Part shown: piece after piece, positions 55,710 through 64,000 of the stretch
Layout: each line of letters begins with the position of its first letter
Numbering within the stretch: the first letter of the stretch is position 1
Origin: Modestobacter sp. VKM Ac-2977
Lineage (GTDB): Bacteria; Actinomycetota; Actinomycetes; Mycobacteriales; Geodermatophilaceae
Direction of reading: 5' to 3'
Assembly (NCBI RefSeq): GCF_026968045.1
Contig: NZ_JAPVBQ010000002.1
Coordinates: forward strand, 980,933-1,044,932
DNA length: 64,000 nt
Position numbers and translations under genes: made by a program
The notes under the pieces: model-generated
What the model saw: only the letters and a program-made list of their open reading frames with translations
Told to the model about the DNA's origin: nothing
The model's database searches: none

Positions 55710-57206
55710 TCAGTCCTCGGTGGCCGGCGCGGTGAAACCGTCGAGCTGGGCCGCCAGGCCGGCGTCGACGCGCGCGGTCAGCCGGGTCCCGGTGGCCTCG
55801 TGCGCCTCCTCGACGACCTCGCCGTCCCGGTGGACCCGGGCGACCAGGTCGCCCCGGTCGTAGGGCACGAGCACCTCGACGTCGATGTGCGGGTGCGGCA
55901 GCCGCTGGGCGATCACGTCGCGCAGCGCCTCGATGCCCTCGCCCGTCCGGGCCGAGACCCACATCGCCCCGGGGAGGGCCTGGCGCAGCGCCAGCATGTC
56001 CTCCTCGGTCATGGCATCGACCTTGTTCACGACGATCAGCTCCGGGACGGCGGACGCGTCGATCTCGTTGAGCACCGTGTGCACCGCGTCGATCTGGCCC
56101 AGCGGGTCGGAGTCGGAACCGTCGACGACGTGCACGAGCAGGTCGGCGTCGGCCACCTCCTCCAGGGTGGAGCGGAACGCGTCGACCAGCTGGTGCGGCA
56201 GGTGGCGCACGAAGCCGACCGTGTCGGTCATCGTGTACTCGCGCCCTTCGGGCGTGTGCGCGCGGCGGACCGTCGGGTCCAGGGTGGCGAACAGCGCGTC
56301 CTGGACCAGCACGCCGGCCCCGGTGAGCTGGTTGAGCAGGCTGGACTTGCCGGCGTTCGTGTAGCCGGCGATCGCCACGCTCGGCGTCGCGTTGCGGTCG
56401 CGGGAGTTGCGCTGCGTCGTCCGGGCGGTCGCCATCCCGGCGATCTCCTTGCGGAGCTTGCTCACCCGGGAGCGGATCCGGCGGCGGTCGGTCTCGATCT
56501 TCGTCTCACCCGGACCACGGGTGCCGATGCCGCCACCGCCGGCGACCCGGCCACCGGCCTGCCGGCTCAGCGACTCACCCCAGCCACGCAGCCGGGGCAG
56601 CATGTACTGCATCTGGGCCAGCTCGACCTGGGCCTTGCCCTCCCGGCTGGTGGCGTGCTGGGCGAAGATGTCCAGGATCAGGGCGGTCCGGTCGACCACC
56701 TTGACCTTGAGCACCTTCTCCAGCTGGTTGAGCTGGCCCGGGGCCAGCTCCCCGTCGCAGATCACGGTGTCCGCGCCGGTGGCGGCGACGACCTCGCGCA
56801 GCTCGGCGGCCTTGCCCGAGCCGACATAGGTGGCCGGGTCCGGCTTGTCCCGGCGCTGCATCAGCGCGTCGAGCACCTGGGAGCCGGCGGTCTCGGCGAG
56901 CGCGGCGAGCTCGGTCAGCGAACGCTGCGCGTCGGCCGCCGTCCCCTCGGTCCAGACGCCGACCAGGACGACCCGCTCCAGGCGGAGCTGCCGGTACTCG
57001 ACCTCGGTGACGTCGGTGAGCTCGGTGCCGAGCCCCGCGACCCGACGGAGTGCGCCGCGCTCCTCCTTGACGTAGGAGCCGGTGGTGTCGTCGTCGGCGT
57101 CCCACTGACCCGCCGGTGCCGGCTTGGTGTCGGACATGCTGGCGCGCGCCTTGTCGACGCGGGCTTCGGCTCCGTCGAGGATCGCGCGGTTCTGGGCTGT
57201 CGTCAT
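55710..57206 (-). CDS. hflX: Ribosome-associated GTPase HflX
   Basis: 498-residue GTPase that splits or rescues stalled ribosomes. The HflX N-terminal domain (RLERVVLVGVWTEG, DPATYVGSGKAAELR, VICDGELAPGQLNQLE) is followed by the coiled linker (GPGETKIETDRRRIRSRVSKLRKE pattern) and the G domain: G1 GYTNAGKS, G3 DTVGF, G4 NKVD, G5 SARTG. Start taken as ATG at 57206 (GGAG just upstream); an ATG 63 bases earlier would overlap the ArsR gene's end and is less likely. It lies on the same strand as the ArsR gene, 49 bases after it. Confidence 0.95.
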   Translation of the reverse strand: MTTAQNRAILDGAEARVDKARASMSDTKPAPAGQWDADDDTTGSYVKEERGALRRVAGLGTELTDVTEVEYRQLRLERVVLVGVWTEGTAADAQRSLTELAALAETAGSQVLDALMQRRDKPDPATYVGSGKAAELREVVAATGADTVICDGELAPGQLNQLEKVLKVKVVDRTALILDIFAQHATSREGKAQVELAQMQYMLPRLRGWGESLSRQAGGRVAGGGGIGTRGPGETKIETDRRRIRSRVSKLRKEIAGMATARTTQRNSRDRNATPSVAIAGYTNAGKSSLLNQLTGAGVLVQDALFATLDPTVRRAHTPEGREYTMTDTVGFVRHLPHQLVDAFRSTLEEVADADLLVHVVDGSDSDPLGQIDAVHTVLNEIDASAVPELIVVNKVDAMTEEDMLALRQALPGAMWVSARTGEGIEALRDVIAQRLPHPHIDVEVLVPYDRGDLVARVHRDGEVVEEAHEATGTRLTARVDAGLAAQLDGFTAPATED

Positions 57207-57255
57207 CGTCTCCAGCGTGGCATGCCCCTGGTCCTGGGGCGACCGACTTGTCACA

Positions 57256-57846
57256 TCACCTGTTGTCATCGCCCGGTACAACACCTCGGGCCTCCGGATG
57301 CATCCCGAGGTACAGCGACCAGCGCTCTGCCCCCGGGTCCGCCGGCCGGGTGGCGTACTCGTCCAGCAACCGGTGCAGCCGTTCGCGGAACTCGGCCAGG
57401 TCCGCCGCACCCAGCCGCAGCCCCAACCGGGTGCTCTCCAGGTGGCTCTCCCCCACCGCGGCGACCTCCTCGAGGAAGGCGGCGAGCGCGGCGTCCCGGG
57501 CGGCGCCCGAGGCGCCGGCGCCGTCCATCAGCCAGCTCTTCCCGGTCGCCCGGTAGGGCACCTCGCGGGCGCCCCGCGCGCCCCGCCGCGCGCTCTCGGC
57601 GACCAGGAAGCCGGTGTCGACGAGGGTGCGGACGTGGTGCAGCACGGTCGCCGGGTTGCGGCCCAGCCGCGCGGCGAGCTCCTTGTTGGTCAGCGCCTCG
57701 TCCAGGCACAGCCGCAGGATCCGCAGCCGGACGGCGGAGGCCAGGGCGCGCGCCTCGGCGTCGGTGGCCGGCCGGCGCTCCCCGACGAAGCGCCGCTCAC
57801 CCGGACCGACCACCGCCTCGCCCGCACCGGCCTCCGGCTCGTCCAT
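57256..57846 (-). CDS. ArsR-like winged-helix regulator
   Basis: 196-residue regulator. The winged helix spans ALASAVRLRILRLCLDEALTNKELAARLGRNPATVLHHVRTLVDTGFL (pattern, residues 34-81), ArsR-like, followed by a wing with RRGARGAREVPYRATG. The C-terminal 90 residues are helical and may bind a ligand or dimerise. ATG at 57846 is chosen over a GTG 24 bases upstream because TACGCT lies six bases before it, giving a leaderless start. It diverges from the MFS transporter gene (70 bases between starts) and probably controls it. TCAGTG occurs twice, 15 bases apart, between them. Confidence 0.82.
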   Translation of the reverse strand: MDEPEAGAGEAVVGPGERRFVGERRPATDAEARALASAVRLRILRLCLDEALTNKELAARLGRNPATVLHHVRTLVDTGFLVAESARRGARGAREVPYRATGKSWLMDGAGASGAARDAALAAFLEEVAAVGESHLESTRLGLRLGAADLAEFRERLHRLLDEYATRPADPGAERWSLYLGMHPEARGVVPGDDNR

Positions 57847-57852
57847 CCCGGC

Positions 57853-57858
57853 AGCGTA
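57853..57858 (-). promoter_or_regulatory. -10 box of the leaderless ArsR-like gene
   Basis: TACGCT on the minus strand, six bases before the ATG at 57846. Confidence 0.45.
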
Positions 57859-57916
57859 GGACGTCGACACGGCTCAGTGATTGACTTCCCCCGATCAGTG
57901 GCGGGAGGCTGCGCCG

Positions 57917-59230
57917 GTGACCCGCGACCGGAGCCTGCTGCGGCACCACGACTTCCGTCAGCTCTGGGCCGCGGAGACGGTCAGCCAGGTGGGCACCCAG
58001 GTGACCCTGCTGGCCCTGCCGGTGCTGGCGGTCTCGCTCCTGGAGGCGACGCCGCTGGAGATGGGCGTCCTGACGGCCCTGGAGACCGCCGCCTTCCTGC
58101 TCATCGGACTCCCGGCCGGTGCCTGGGTCGACCGCTGGCGGCGCCGTCGGGTGCTGGTCACCGCCGACCTGGTGCGCGCGGCGGTGCTGGCGACCCTGCC
58201 GATCGCGTACCTCCTCGACGTCCTCACCCTCGGGCAGCTGTTCGTCGTCGCGGCGGCGACCGGCACGGCGACCGTCTTCTTCGACGTCGCCTACCAGAGC
58301 TACCTGCCCGCCCTGGTCGACCGCGACCAGCTGGTCGACGGCAACGGCAAGCTGGAGGCCAGCCGGGCCGTCGCCCAGGTGGCCGGGCCCGGCATCACCG
58401 GCGTGCTGCTCCGGGTGCTCAGCGCGCCGATGGTCATCGCCCTGGACGCGGCGTCCTTCCTGCTCTCCGCGTTCTTCCTCAGCCGGGTCCAGCGACCGGA
58501 CACCGTCCCCGACCGGGCCGCACGGCGACCGCTGCGCACCGAGATCGCCGAGGGGCTGTCCTTCGTCGTCCGCCAGCCGCTGCTCCGCCGGATCGTCGCC
58601 TGCACCGGCACGTCGAACCTGTTCTCCACGATCACCACGACCCTGCTGGTGCTCTACGCGCTCCGCCGGCTCGAGCTGTCCGAGAGCGTGCTGGGCCTGG
58701 TCTTCTCCGCCGGCGCGGTGGGCGGCCTGGTCGGCGCGGCGACGGCCGCGCGCTTCGCCCGCACCGTCGGCGAGGGTCGGGCGATCCCGCTGGCGATCAT
58801 GGTGATGGTGCCGTTCACCGCGCTCACGCCGCTGGCCGCCACCGGTGCTCCGCTGGTCCTTCTGCCCCTCGGCCAGTTCGGCTTCAGCTGGGCGGTGGTG
58901 GTCTACAACATCACCCAGGTCAGCTTCCGGCAGCGGCTGTGCCCGCCGGCGCTGCTGGGCCGGATGAACGCGTCGGTGCGCTTCCTGGTCTTCGGCACCA
59001 TGCCGCTGGGCGGGCTGCTCGGCGGCGTCCTGGGCACCTGGCTCGGCGTGCTGCCGACGCTGTGGATCGCCGCGGCCGGTCAGCTGCTCGCGGCCGGCTG
59101 GGTGGTGGCCAGCCCCCTGCTGCGGATGCGTGACCTGCCCGACGGCCCGGACACCCCGGCCGGCGGGGTGACGACCGTGCCCGAGGCACGGGCACCGACC
59201 GCCGGCAGCGATCCCGAGCGGTCCGGCTGA
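57917..59230 (+). CDS. MFS transporter
   Basis: 437-residue major facilitator with 12 predicted helices. Segments such as LRHHDFRQLWAAETVSQVGTQVTLLALPVL (pattern, N-terminus), GLPAGAWVDRWRRRRVLVTADL (MFS loop 2-3 motif) and a second-half GAATAARFARTVGEGRAIPL fit the macrolide-efflux/MefA-like MFS_3 group. GTG at 57917 has GGGAGG eight bases upstream; a TTG 36 bases earlier is possible but has no ribosome binding site. The divergent ArsR-like gene suggests inducible drug or metabolite efflux. The substrate is unknown. Confidence 0.88.
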   Translation: MTRDRSLLRHHDFRQLWAAETVSQVGTQVTLLALPVLAVSLLEATPLEMGVLTALETAAFLLIGLPAGAWVDRWRRRRVLVTADLVRAAVLATLPIAYLLDVLTLGQLFVVAAATGTATVFFDVAYQSYLPALVDRDQLVDGNGKLEASRAVAQVAGPGITGVLLRVLSAPMVIALDAASFLLSAFFLSRVQRPDTVPDRAARRPLRTEIAEGLSFVVRQPLLRRIVACTGTSNLFSTITTTLLVLYALRRLELSESVLGLVFSAGAVGGLVGAATAARFARTVGEGRAIPLAIMVMVPFTALTPLAATGAPLVLLPLGQFGFSWAVVVYNITQVSFRQRLCPPALLGRMNASVRFLVFGTMPLGGLLGGVLGTWLGVLPTLWIAAAGQLLAAGWVVASPLLRMRDLPDGPDTPAGGVTTVPEARAPTAGSDPERSG

Positions 59231-59302
59231 GCAGCCGACGGGTTGGCCGGCCGGGCGCCGGGTAGGGCGGCGGAGCACGGTCCACCGCTCGAGAGGACGA
59301 CG

Positions 59303-59503
59303 ATGACCAGCCCTGACGAGGAGCTCGACGACCCAGGCCGCGACCCCGCCGGCCTCGACCCGCCGCGCAACGTCTTCGGTGGCGCGGACCAGGACACCGG
59401 CCGCGGCGAACCACGCGGCACCGGGAACGTCGGGCCCGGCGACAAGCCCGAGGCGCCCACCGACGACCCGGAGACGCGGGCCGACGAGCCCGACCGTCCC
59501 TGA
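59303..59503 (+). CDS. Small acidic disordered protein
   Basis: 66-residue protein rich in Asp, Glu, Gly and Pro (MTSPDEELDDPGRDPAG...), without hydrophobic core or cysteines and probably unfolded alone. ATG at 59303 has GAGAGG eight bases upstream, which argues for real translation. It lies between the MFS and dapF genes. No family is recognised. Confidence 0.55.
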   Translation: MTSPDEELDDPGRDPAGLDPPRNVFGGADQDTGRGEPRGTGNVGPGDKPEAPTDDPETRADEPDRP

Positions 59504-59527
59504 CCCGCGGTTGCGCAGCCAGGACCC

Positions 59528-60415
59528 TCAGCCGGCGAGCCACTCCCGGCTGAGGGTCCCGGTGGCGACGACGACGGCCGGGCCGGAGAGCAGCGTCGTC
59601 GTCCCGTCGAACTGCACCGACAGCCGGCCGCCCGGCACGTCGACGAGGACCGTCCCGGTGTCGCGTCCGCCGTCCGCCAGCGCGGCGAACGCCGCAGCGC
59701 AGGCGCCGGTGCCACAGGAGCGGGTCTCCCCCACGCCGCGCTCGTGGACCCGCAGCCGGACGTGCGCGCAGGCGCCCTCGGGCGGGAGCACGTTCACGAG
59801 CTCGACGTTGACCCCCTCGGGGAACATCGCGTCGTCGACCCCGGGCAGCACCGACAGGTCCAGGGTGTCGACCTCGACGCCGGTCAGGCAGACCAGGTGC
59901 GGGTTGCCCATCGACACCCCGAGCCCCGGGTACAGCGTCCCCGCGACCTGCGCCTCGCTGTAGCCCAGTGACACGGCCGGGCCCATGTCGACCCAGTAGC
60001 CGCCGTCGGGCCGGGCGCCCACCCGGCGGGGACCGCCCCGGGTGCCGACCAGGACACCGGCCTCGGCCACTGCCCGCTCCAGCAGCCCCTCGGCCAGCAG
60101 CACGTGCAGGAACAGCCGGATGCCGTTGCCGCACATCTCCGCGTACGAGCCGTCGGCGTTGCGGTGGTCCATGAACCACTCGCAGTCGGCCAGCGCCGCG
60201 CCGAGCACGCCGGGGGCGTCGGGCACCTGCCGGCTCCGGACCACCCGCAGCACGCCGTCCCCGCCCAGGCCCGCGCGGCGGTCGCAGAGCCGGCGCACCA
60301 GGTCGGCGTCCAGGCGCGTCTCCGGCCACACGTCCCCATCAGGGTCGGGCAGGACGACGAAGTCGTTCTCGGTGCCGTGGCCGAGGAGGACCCGCGGGCC
60401 GGAGCTGTCGATCAC
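59528..60415 (-). CDS. dapF: Diaminopimelate epimerase
   Basis: 295-residue PLP-independent epimerase that interconverts LL- and meso-diaminopimelate for lysine and peptidoglycan. The two catalytic cysteines are Cys95 (EMCGNGIR) and Cys234 (RSCGTGAC), each in its half of the pseudo-symmetric fold. GHGTENDFVVL near residues 12-22 and the GNPH segment at 170-173 are substrate-binding motifs. GTG at 60415 overlaps the miaA stop (GTGA), so the two are translationally coupled. Confidence 0.96.
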   Translation of the reverse strand: MIDSSGPRVLLGHGTENDFVVLPDPDGDVWPETRLDADLVRRLCDRRAGLGGDGVLRVVRSRQVPDAPGVLGAALADCEWFMDHRNADGSYAEMCGNGIRLFLHVLLAEGLLERAVAEAGVLVGTRGGPRRVGARPDGGYWVDMGPAVSLGYSEAQVAGTLYPGLGVSMGNPHLVCLTGVEVDTLDLSVLPGVDDAMFPEGVNVELVNVLPPEGACAHVRLRVHERGVGETRSCGTGACAAAFAALADGGRDTGTVLVDVPGGRLSVQFDGTTTLLSGPAVVVATGTLSREWLAG

Positions 60416-61362
60416 CGGTCGATCGTACGGTCGGCGACCAGGGCGAGGACGACGTCGAGCAGGTCCGGCCGGGCCGCGTCGAACCAGACCGTGCCGGCGT
60501 CGCGGCGGAACCAGGACCGCTGCCGGCGGACGAACCGGCGGGTGGTGGTGACCGTCCGCTCGCGCGCCTGCTGCGCGGTGAGCACCCCGTCGAACTGCTG
60601 GAGCACCTGCGCGTACCCGAGGGCACGGGACGCCGTCGGCCCCTCGCGCAACCCGTCGTCGGCGAGCGCAGCGACCTCCTCGACGAAGCCGGCGGTCCAC
60701 ATCGCGTCGACCCGGCGGGACACCCGGTCGTCGAGCTCGTCGGGCGCCCGGTCCAGCCCGACCGTGATCGCCGGGTAGTGCGGTCGCGGGGCGGGCAGCG
60801 TCGCGGTGAACGGCTGCCCGGTCAGCTCGATGACCTCCAGCGCCCGGACCACCCGCCGGCCGTTGCTGGGCAGGATCGCGGTCGCGGCGGCCGGGTCCAG
60901 CGCCGCCAGCCGGGCGTGCAGCACCGCCGCGCCCTGGTCCTCCAGCTCGCCGGTCAGCCGGGCCCGCACCACCGGGTCGGTGCCGGGGAAGTCCAGCTCG
61001 TCCAGCACCGCGCGCACGTACAGCCCGGAGCCCCCGACCAGCAGCGGGACGACGCCCGCGGCGCGGAGCCGGTCGACCTCGGCGCGGGCGCGCTGCCGGT
61101 ACTCGGCCACCGAGGCCGGCTCCCGCACGTGCCACAGGTCCAGCAGGTGGTGCGGCACGCCGTCGCGTTCGGCCTCGGTCGGCTTGGCGGTGCCGATGTC
61201 CATGCCCCGGTAGAGCTGCATGGAGTCGGCGTTGACCACCTCGCCCCCGGCGCCGGACCGGGCCAGCCGGTGCGCCAGCGCGACGGCCAGCGCGGTCTTG
61301 CCGGTGGCGGTCGGGCCGACGACGGCGATGACGGCCGGCCCGCCGCCGTCCACGGCGCTCAC
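60412..61362 (-). CDS. miaA: tRNA dimethylallyltransferase
   Basis: 316-residue enzyme that adds a dimethylallyl group to A37 of tRNAs reading UNN codons. P-loop GPTATGKTALA near residues 14-24, the DSMQLYRGMDIGTAKP motif, and the Arg-rich tRNA-binding C-terminus (RRFVRRQRSWFRRD) are intact. GTG at 61362 overlaps the upstream stop by four bases (GTGA), and its own stop overlaps dapF in the same way, so three genes are chained by overlapping stops and starts. Confidence 0.96.
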   Translation of the reverse strand: MSAVDGGGPAVIAVVGPTATGKTALAVALAHRLARSGAGGEVVNADSMQLYRGMDIGTAKPTEAERDGVPHHLLDLWHVREPASVAEYRQRARAEVDRLRAAGVVPLLVGGSGLYVRAVLDELDFPGTDPVVRARLTGELEDQGAAVLHARLAALDPAAATAILPSNGRRVVRALEVIELTGQPFTATLPAPRPHYPAITVGLDRAPDELDDRVSRRVDAMWTAGFVEEVAALADDGLREGPTASRALGYAQVLQQFDGVLTAQQARERTVTTTRRFVRRQRSWFRRDAGTVWFDAARPDLLDVVLALVADRTIDR

Positions 61363-62051
61363 CGGGCCTGCCAGGTGGCAACGGGGTAGCCCACACCGAA
61401 CGGGGCGTCGTCGTGGTGCAGCTCGGCGGTGACGACGCGCCCGCTCAGCGCGGCGCCGACCGCCCGCCACACCGGGGTCCCGGCGGCGAGCAGTCGCCGT
61501 GCCGCGGCGGGGTCCAGGGCGGCCAGGGCGGTGGTGTCCCCGGTCCGGAGCGCAGCGGCGACCGCGGCGTCGAACGGGCCAGCAGCGGCGTCGAACGCAC
61601 CGGGTGCCTTCTCGGTGCGCCGGGCCGACCCGTCCCCCATCGCCAGCACCCCCACGGGACCGGGCAGGTCGGCCAGTGCAGCGGCGAGGTCGGCGGGCCC
61701 CACCCCGAGCCGGCCGCCGGTGTGCCCTGCGCGGTCCAGCAGCCAGGCGGCCACCAGGTGCGGCAGCGGGACGCGGTGCCCGCCGGGCCGCACCCGGCCG
61801 GCGAACGGGACCTCCAGGTCGATGCCGAACCCGCGCAGGTCACCGGCGTCACCGGGACCGAACCGGAGGCCGTCGGCGCCCTCCCCCACGACCACCACCA
61901 CCTCCGGCTGGTGCTCCAGGACGGTCTGCACGGCAGTGGAGACGGCGGCGCGCAGCACCGACAGTGCGTAGCTCGGGGCACCGGCGACCGCGGGGAGCAA
62001 CAGGGGTGACTGCGGGCAGAAGGCCACGGTCACCGGAGGAGGAGGTCTCAC
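61359..62051 (-). CDS. Class III extradiol dioxygenase-fold protein (Rv2728c-like)
   Basis: 230-residue protein conserved next to miaA in actinobacteria (Rv2728c in M. tuberculosis). It has the class III extradiol dioxygenase/MEMO-like fold pattern: FCPQSPLLLPAVAG at the start, PEVVVVVGEGADG, GVLAMGDGSARR and a late GTPVWRAVGAALSG-ELHHDDAPFGVGY region with paired His. The function is unknown. GTG at 62051 is used; a second GTG six codons in is possible. It diverges from the DUF349 gene, with 40 bases between the starts. Confidence 0.8.
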   Translation of the reverse strand: MRPPPPVTVAFCPQSPLLLPAVAGAPSYALSVLRAAVSTAVQTVLEHQPEVVVVVGEGADGLRFGPGDAGDLRGFGIDLEVPFAGRVRPGGHRVPLPHLVAAWLLDRAGHTGGRLGVGPADLAAALADLPGPVGVLAMGDGSARRTEKAPGAFDAAAGPFDAAVAAALRTGDTTALAALDPAAARRLLAAGTPVWRAVGAALSGRVVTAELHHDDAPFGVGYPVATWQAR

Positions 62052-62091
62052 GCCAGGGAGTGTCGCGGATGCATCGTGGGAGACTGCTCAC

Positions 62092-63786
62092 GTGTCGAGC
62101 ACGGAGAACACCGGAGACCGGACCCAGCAGGCCACCGCCGCCCCCGAGGAGCGCCCTGAGGGTGCGGTCGTCGAGGTGACGTCGGCCGACGAGGGGCCAC
62201 TGGCCGCGACCCCGGGCGCCGCCGTCCCGGCGGACGCGCAGCCCGACGGCAGCGGCCCCGTCGTCGACGAACCCGGGACCGCAGAGCCCCCGGCTGCGCA
62301 GCCCGATGACACCGCCTCCGCGGCCGTCACCCCCGAGGCGGGCACCCCGGCAGCAGCCTCCCCGGCCGATGCCGCGGTCGCCGACCCGACCAGCGACGCC
62401 CCCACCACCGACCTCTCCACCGACCTCCCGGCCACCGACGCGCCGACCGGCGACGCACCGACCGGCGACGACCCTGCGTCCGCCCCACGGCCGACCCCCT
62501 CCCCCTCCCCCGCGCCGTCCAGCACCGCCAGCAGCCCGGCGCCGGCCGACGTCCCGACCGTCATCCCGGCCATGCCCGCCTCCGACCCGTCCGCCTGGGG
62601 CCGGGTCGACGAGGAGGGCACGGTCTACGTGCGCACCGCCACCGGCGAGCGCACCGTCGGCTCCTGGCAGGCCGGCGCCCCGGCCGAGGGCCTGGCCCAC
62701 TACGGCCGCCGCTTCGACGACCTGGCCACCGAGGTCACCCTGCTCGAGGCGCGGCTGGCCGCGCACACGGGCAACCCGGGGGAGATCCGCACCAAGGCCC
62801 AGGAGCTCGCCGACTCGATCCCGCTCGCCCAGGCGGTCGGCGACCTGGACAGCCTGTCCGCCCGCGCCCGGGCGATGGTCAGCATGGCCGACACCGCCGT
62901 GGCGGCGAACCGGGCCGAGAAGGCCGCACAGCGCGCGGTGCAGGTCCAGCGCAAGGAGGCGCTCGCCGCCGAGGCGGAGCAGATCGCCGCGGACTCCACC
63001 CAGTGGAAGGCCGCCGGCGACCGGCTCAAGGCGATCGTCGAGGAGTGGAAGAAGATCAAGGGCATCGACCGCAAGACCGACGAGGCGCTGTGGCAGCGCT
63101 TCGCGGCCGCGCGGGACGCCTTCGGTCGCCGCCGTGGCGCCCACTTCGCGGAGCTGGACAAGCAGCGTGGTGAGTCGCGGGCGGCCAAGAGCGAGCTGAT
63201 CGCCGAGGCCGAGCGGCTGTCCAGCTCCACCGAGTGGGGCCCCACCAGCGCGGCGATGCGCGGGCTGATGGACCGCTGGAAGGCCGTGCCGCGGGTCGGC
63301 CGGGACACCGACGACGACCTGTGGAAGAAGTTCCGCGCCGCCCAGGACGTGTTCTTCGCCGCCCGTACCGCCAACGACCAGGCACGCAGCAGCGACGAGG
63401 TGGCGAACCAGAAGGCCAAGGAGGAGCTGCTCGCCGAGGCGGAGAAGCTCGACCCGGCCAACAAGGGCAACCAGAACGCACTGCGCAAGATCCAGGAGCG
63501 CTACGACGCCATCGGGCACGTGCCCCGCGGCGCCATGCGCGACCTCGAGGACCGGATGCGCACCGTCGAGGAGAAGTTCCGCGGCGCGAGTGAGTCCACC
63601 CGTCCCCGGGTCCAGCCGGAGAACCCGCTGTTGACCTCGATGCGGGCGGCGGTGACCAAGGCCGAGGACCAGCTGGCGAAGGCCCAGGCCGCCGGCAACG
63701 CGAAGCGCATCGGCGAGGCCGAGGCCGCCCTGGCCACCCGCCGGGAGTGGCTGGCCGAGGCGGAGAAGGCCTCCTCCCGCCGTTGA
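62092..63786 (+). CDS. DUF349 repeat protein (Rv2731-like)
   Basis: 564-residue protein. Residues 1-165 are an acidic Pro/Ala/Thr/Asp-rich disordered region. From about residue 170 come three to four DUF349 repeats (helical, about 75 residues each) with WKAAGDRLKAIVEEWKKIKGIDRKTDEALWQRFAAARDAFGRRR and RWKAVPRVGRDTDDDLWKKFRAAQDVFF patterns, then a coiled-coil C-terminus. It corresponds in position to the DUF349 protein Rv2731. GTG at 62092 has GGGAG nine bases upstream. DUF349 proteins are poorly characterised; a scaffold or nucleic-acid role is only a guess. A 20-bp terminator stem follows. Confidence 0.85.
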   Translation: MSSTENTGDRTQQATAAPEERPEGAVVEVTSADEGPLAATPGAAVPADAQPDGSGPVVDEPGTAEPPAAQPDDTASAAVTPEAGTPAAASPADAAVADPTSDAPTTDLSTDLPATDAPTGDAPTGDDPASAPRPTPSPSPAPSSTASSPAPADVPTVIPAMPASDPSAWGRVDEEGTVYVRTATGERTVGSWQAGAPAEGLAHYGRRFDDLATEVTLLEARLAAHTGNPGEIRTKAQELADSIPLAQAVGDLDSLSARARAMVSMADTAVAANRAEKAAQRAVQVQRKEALAAEAEQIAADSTQWKAAGDRLKAIVEEWKKIKGIDRKTDEALWQRFAAARDAFGRRRGAHFAELDKQRGESRAAKSELIAEAERLSSSTEWGPTSAAMRGLMDRWKAVPRVGRDTDDDLWKKFRAAQDVFFAARTANDQARSSDEVANQKAKEELLAEAEKLDPANKGNQNALRKIQERYDAIGHVPRGAMRDLEDRMRTVEEKFRGASESTRPRVQPENPLLTSMRAAVTKAEDQLAKAQAAGNAKRIGEAEAALATRREWLAEAEKASSRR

Positions 63787-63810
63787 GCGAGGGCCCCGCC
63801 CGGGGCCAGG

Positions 63811-63857
63811 TACGAGACAGGGCCCGTCCGATCGTTCCGGACGGGCCCTGTCTCGTA
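63811..63857 (+). terminator. Terminator of the DUF349 gene, 20-bp perfect stem
   Basis: Arms 63811-63830 and 63838-63857 are perfectly complementary with a 7-base loop, 24 bases after the DUF349 stop. The last 140 bases of the window (63860-64000) hold nothing I can assign. Confidence 0.85.
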
Positions 63858-64000
63858 TCGCGTTGCGTGCATTCGTGTAGCGCCCGATCGGTCGGGTAGG
63901 TGTGTCCTCGACCGGGTCCTGCCCGTGACGGCGGCACCGCCAGCCCTGCTCGCGAGCCGCCGTCCCTCCCCCGGGGCCGCCATCCGCGCCCCCGCCGGCC

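Noticed and set aside
57881-57916. TTG start giving a longer MFS protein
   Set aside because: The GTG at 57917 has a GGGAGG ribosome binding site at the right distance; the TTG has none.
63501-63983. A minus-strand 160-codon frame at the right end
   Set aside because: It runs through a perfect 20-bp terminator stem and antisense to the DUF349 gene, has low-complexity Arg/Ala content and no ribosome binding site.

Overview
The window comes from a very GC-rich actinobacterium. Coding genes use G/C at nearly every third position, GTG starts are common, and many genes have a TANNNT -10 box placed so that the transcript would begin at or next to the start codon (leaderless genes). The order nrdR, LysM gene, lexA, hflX, dapF, miaA, dioxygenase-fold gene, DUF349 gene in the last 16 kb follows the Mycobacterium tuberculosis nrdR-lexA-hflX-dapF-miaA region. 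The family mix (class II ribonucleotide reductase, DUF1206 proteins, a relative of a mycothiol-dependent enzyme) would suit Geodermatophilaceae or a relative; the family assignment is inference. I see no rRNA or tRNA gene, insertion sequence, prophage or CRISPR array.

Layout. 1-8.2 kb: RsbQ-type hydrolase (cut by the window edge), a CYP152-type P450 peroxygenase, a 33-residue zinc-ribbon protein, an HdeD-like membrane protein, two tandem DUF1206 membrane proteins, a GNAT enzyme, a STAS anti-anti-sigma factor, a MetE-like methyltransferase and small proteins. 8.2-20 kb: a 987-residue sacsin/Hsp90-type ATPase protein, a GlsB-like stress protein, a DEAD-box helicase, a DoxX-like protein, a hydrolase, type II NADH dehydrogenase, aldehyde dehydrogenase, a DsbA-fold protein and a diguanylate cyclase. 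20-22.5 kb: a coiled-coil protein and an autoregulated GntR/DUF1648 pair.

22.5-42.9 kb is the most coherent and interesting region. It holds an S9 peptidase fused to an S12 (beta-lactamase-fold) domain, an M20 hydrolase, a COG3375-type GNAT, an N-succinylamino-acid-racemase-like enolase, a PucR-type regulator, a complete peptide ABC importer with a permease-ATPase fusion, two stand-alone S12 proteins and an N-acyl-D-amino-acid deacylase-type amidohydrolase. GNAT plus racemase plus M20 is the enzyme set of the known irreversible D- to L-amino-acid conversion pathway. I infer a locus that imports peptides containing D-residues, cleaves them inside the cell and turns the D-amino acids into L-amino acids. 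A shared 20-bp palindrome (TTCGT-N8-ACGA core) lies in front of the operons and of pucR, which suggests one regulon. A WYL regulator and a DinB protein sit inside this region and look unrelated.

42.9-48.1 kb: a CAP-domain lipoprotein, an AI-2E-type transporter, a lipoprotein, a GNAT enzyme and a TIGR02587/TIGR02588 membrane pair. 48.1-64 kb: nrdR-nrdJ with a promoter covered by candidate NrdR boxes; a LysM division-inhibitor-like gene divergent from lexA, with two SOS boxes between them; a secreted beta-propeller-like protein, a PAP2 phosphatase, hflX, an ArsR/MFS pair, dapF-miaA with an overlapping dioxygenase-fold gene, and a DUF349 protein. Strong inverted repeats (10-21 bp stems) mark terminators between many of the units.
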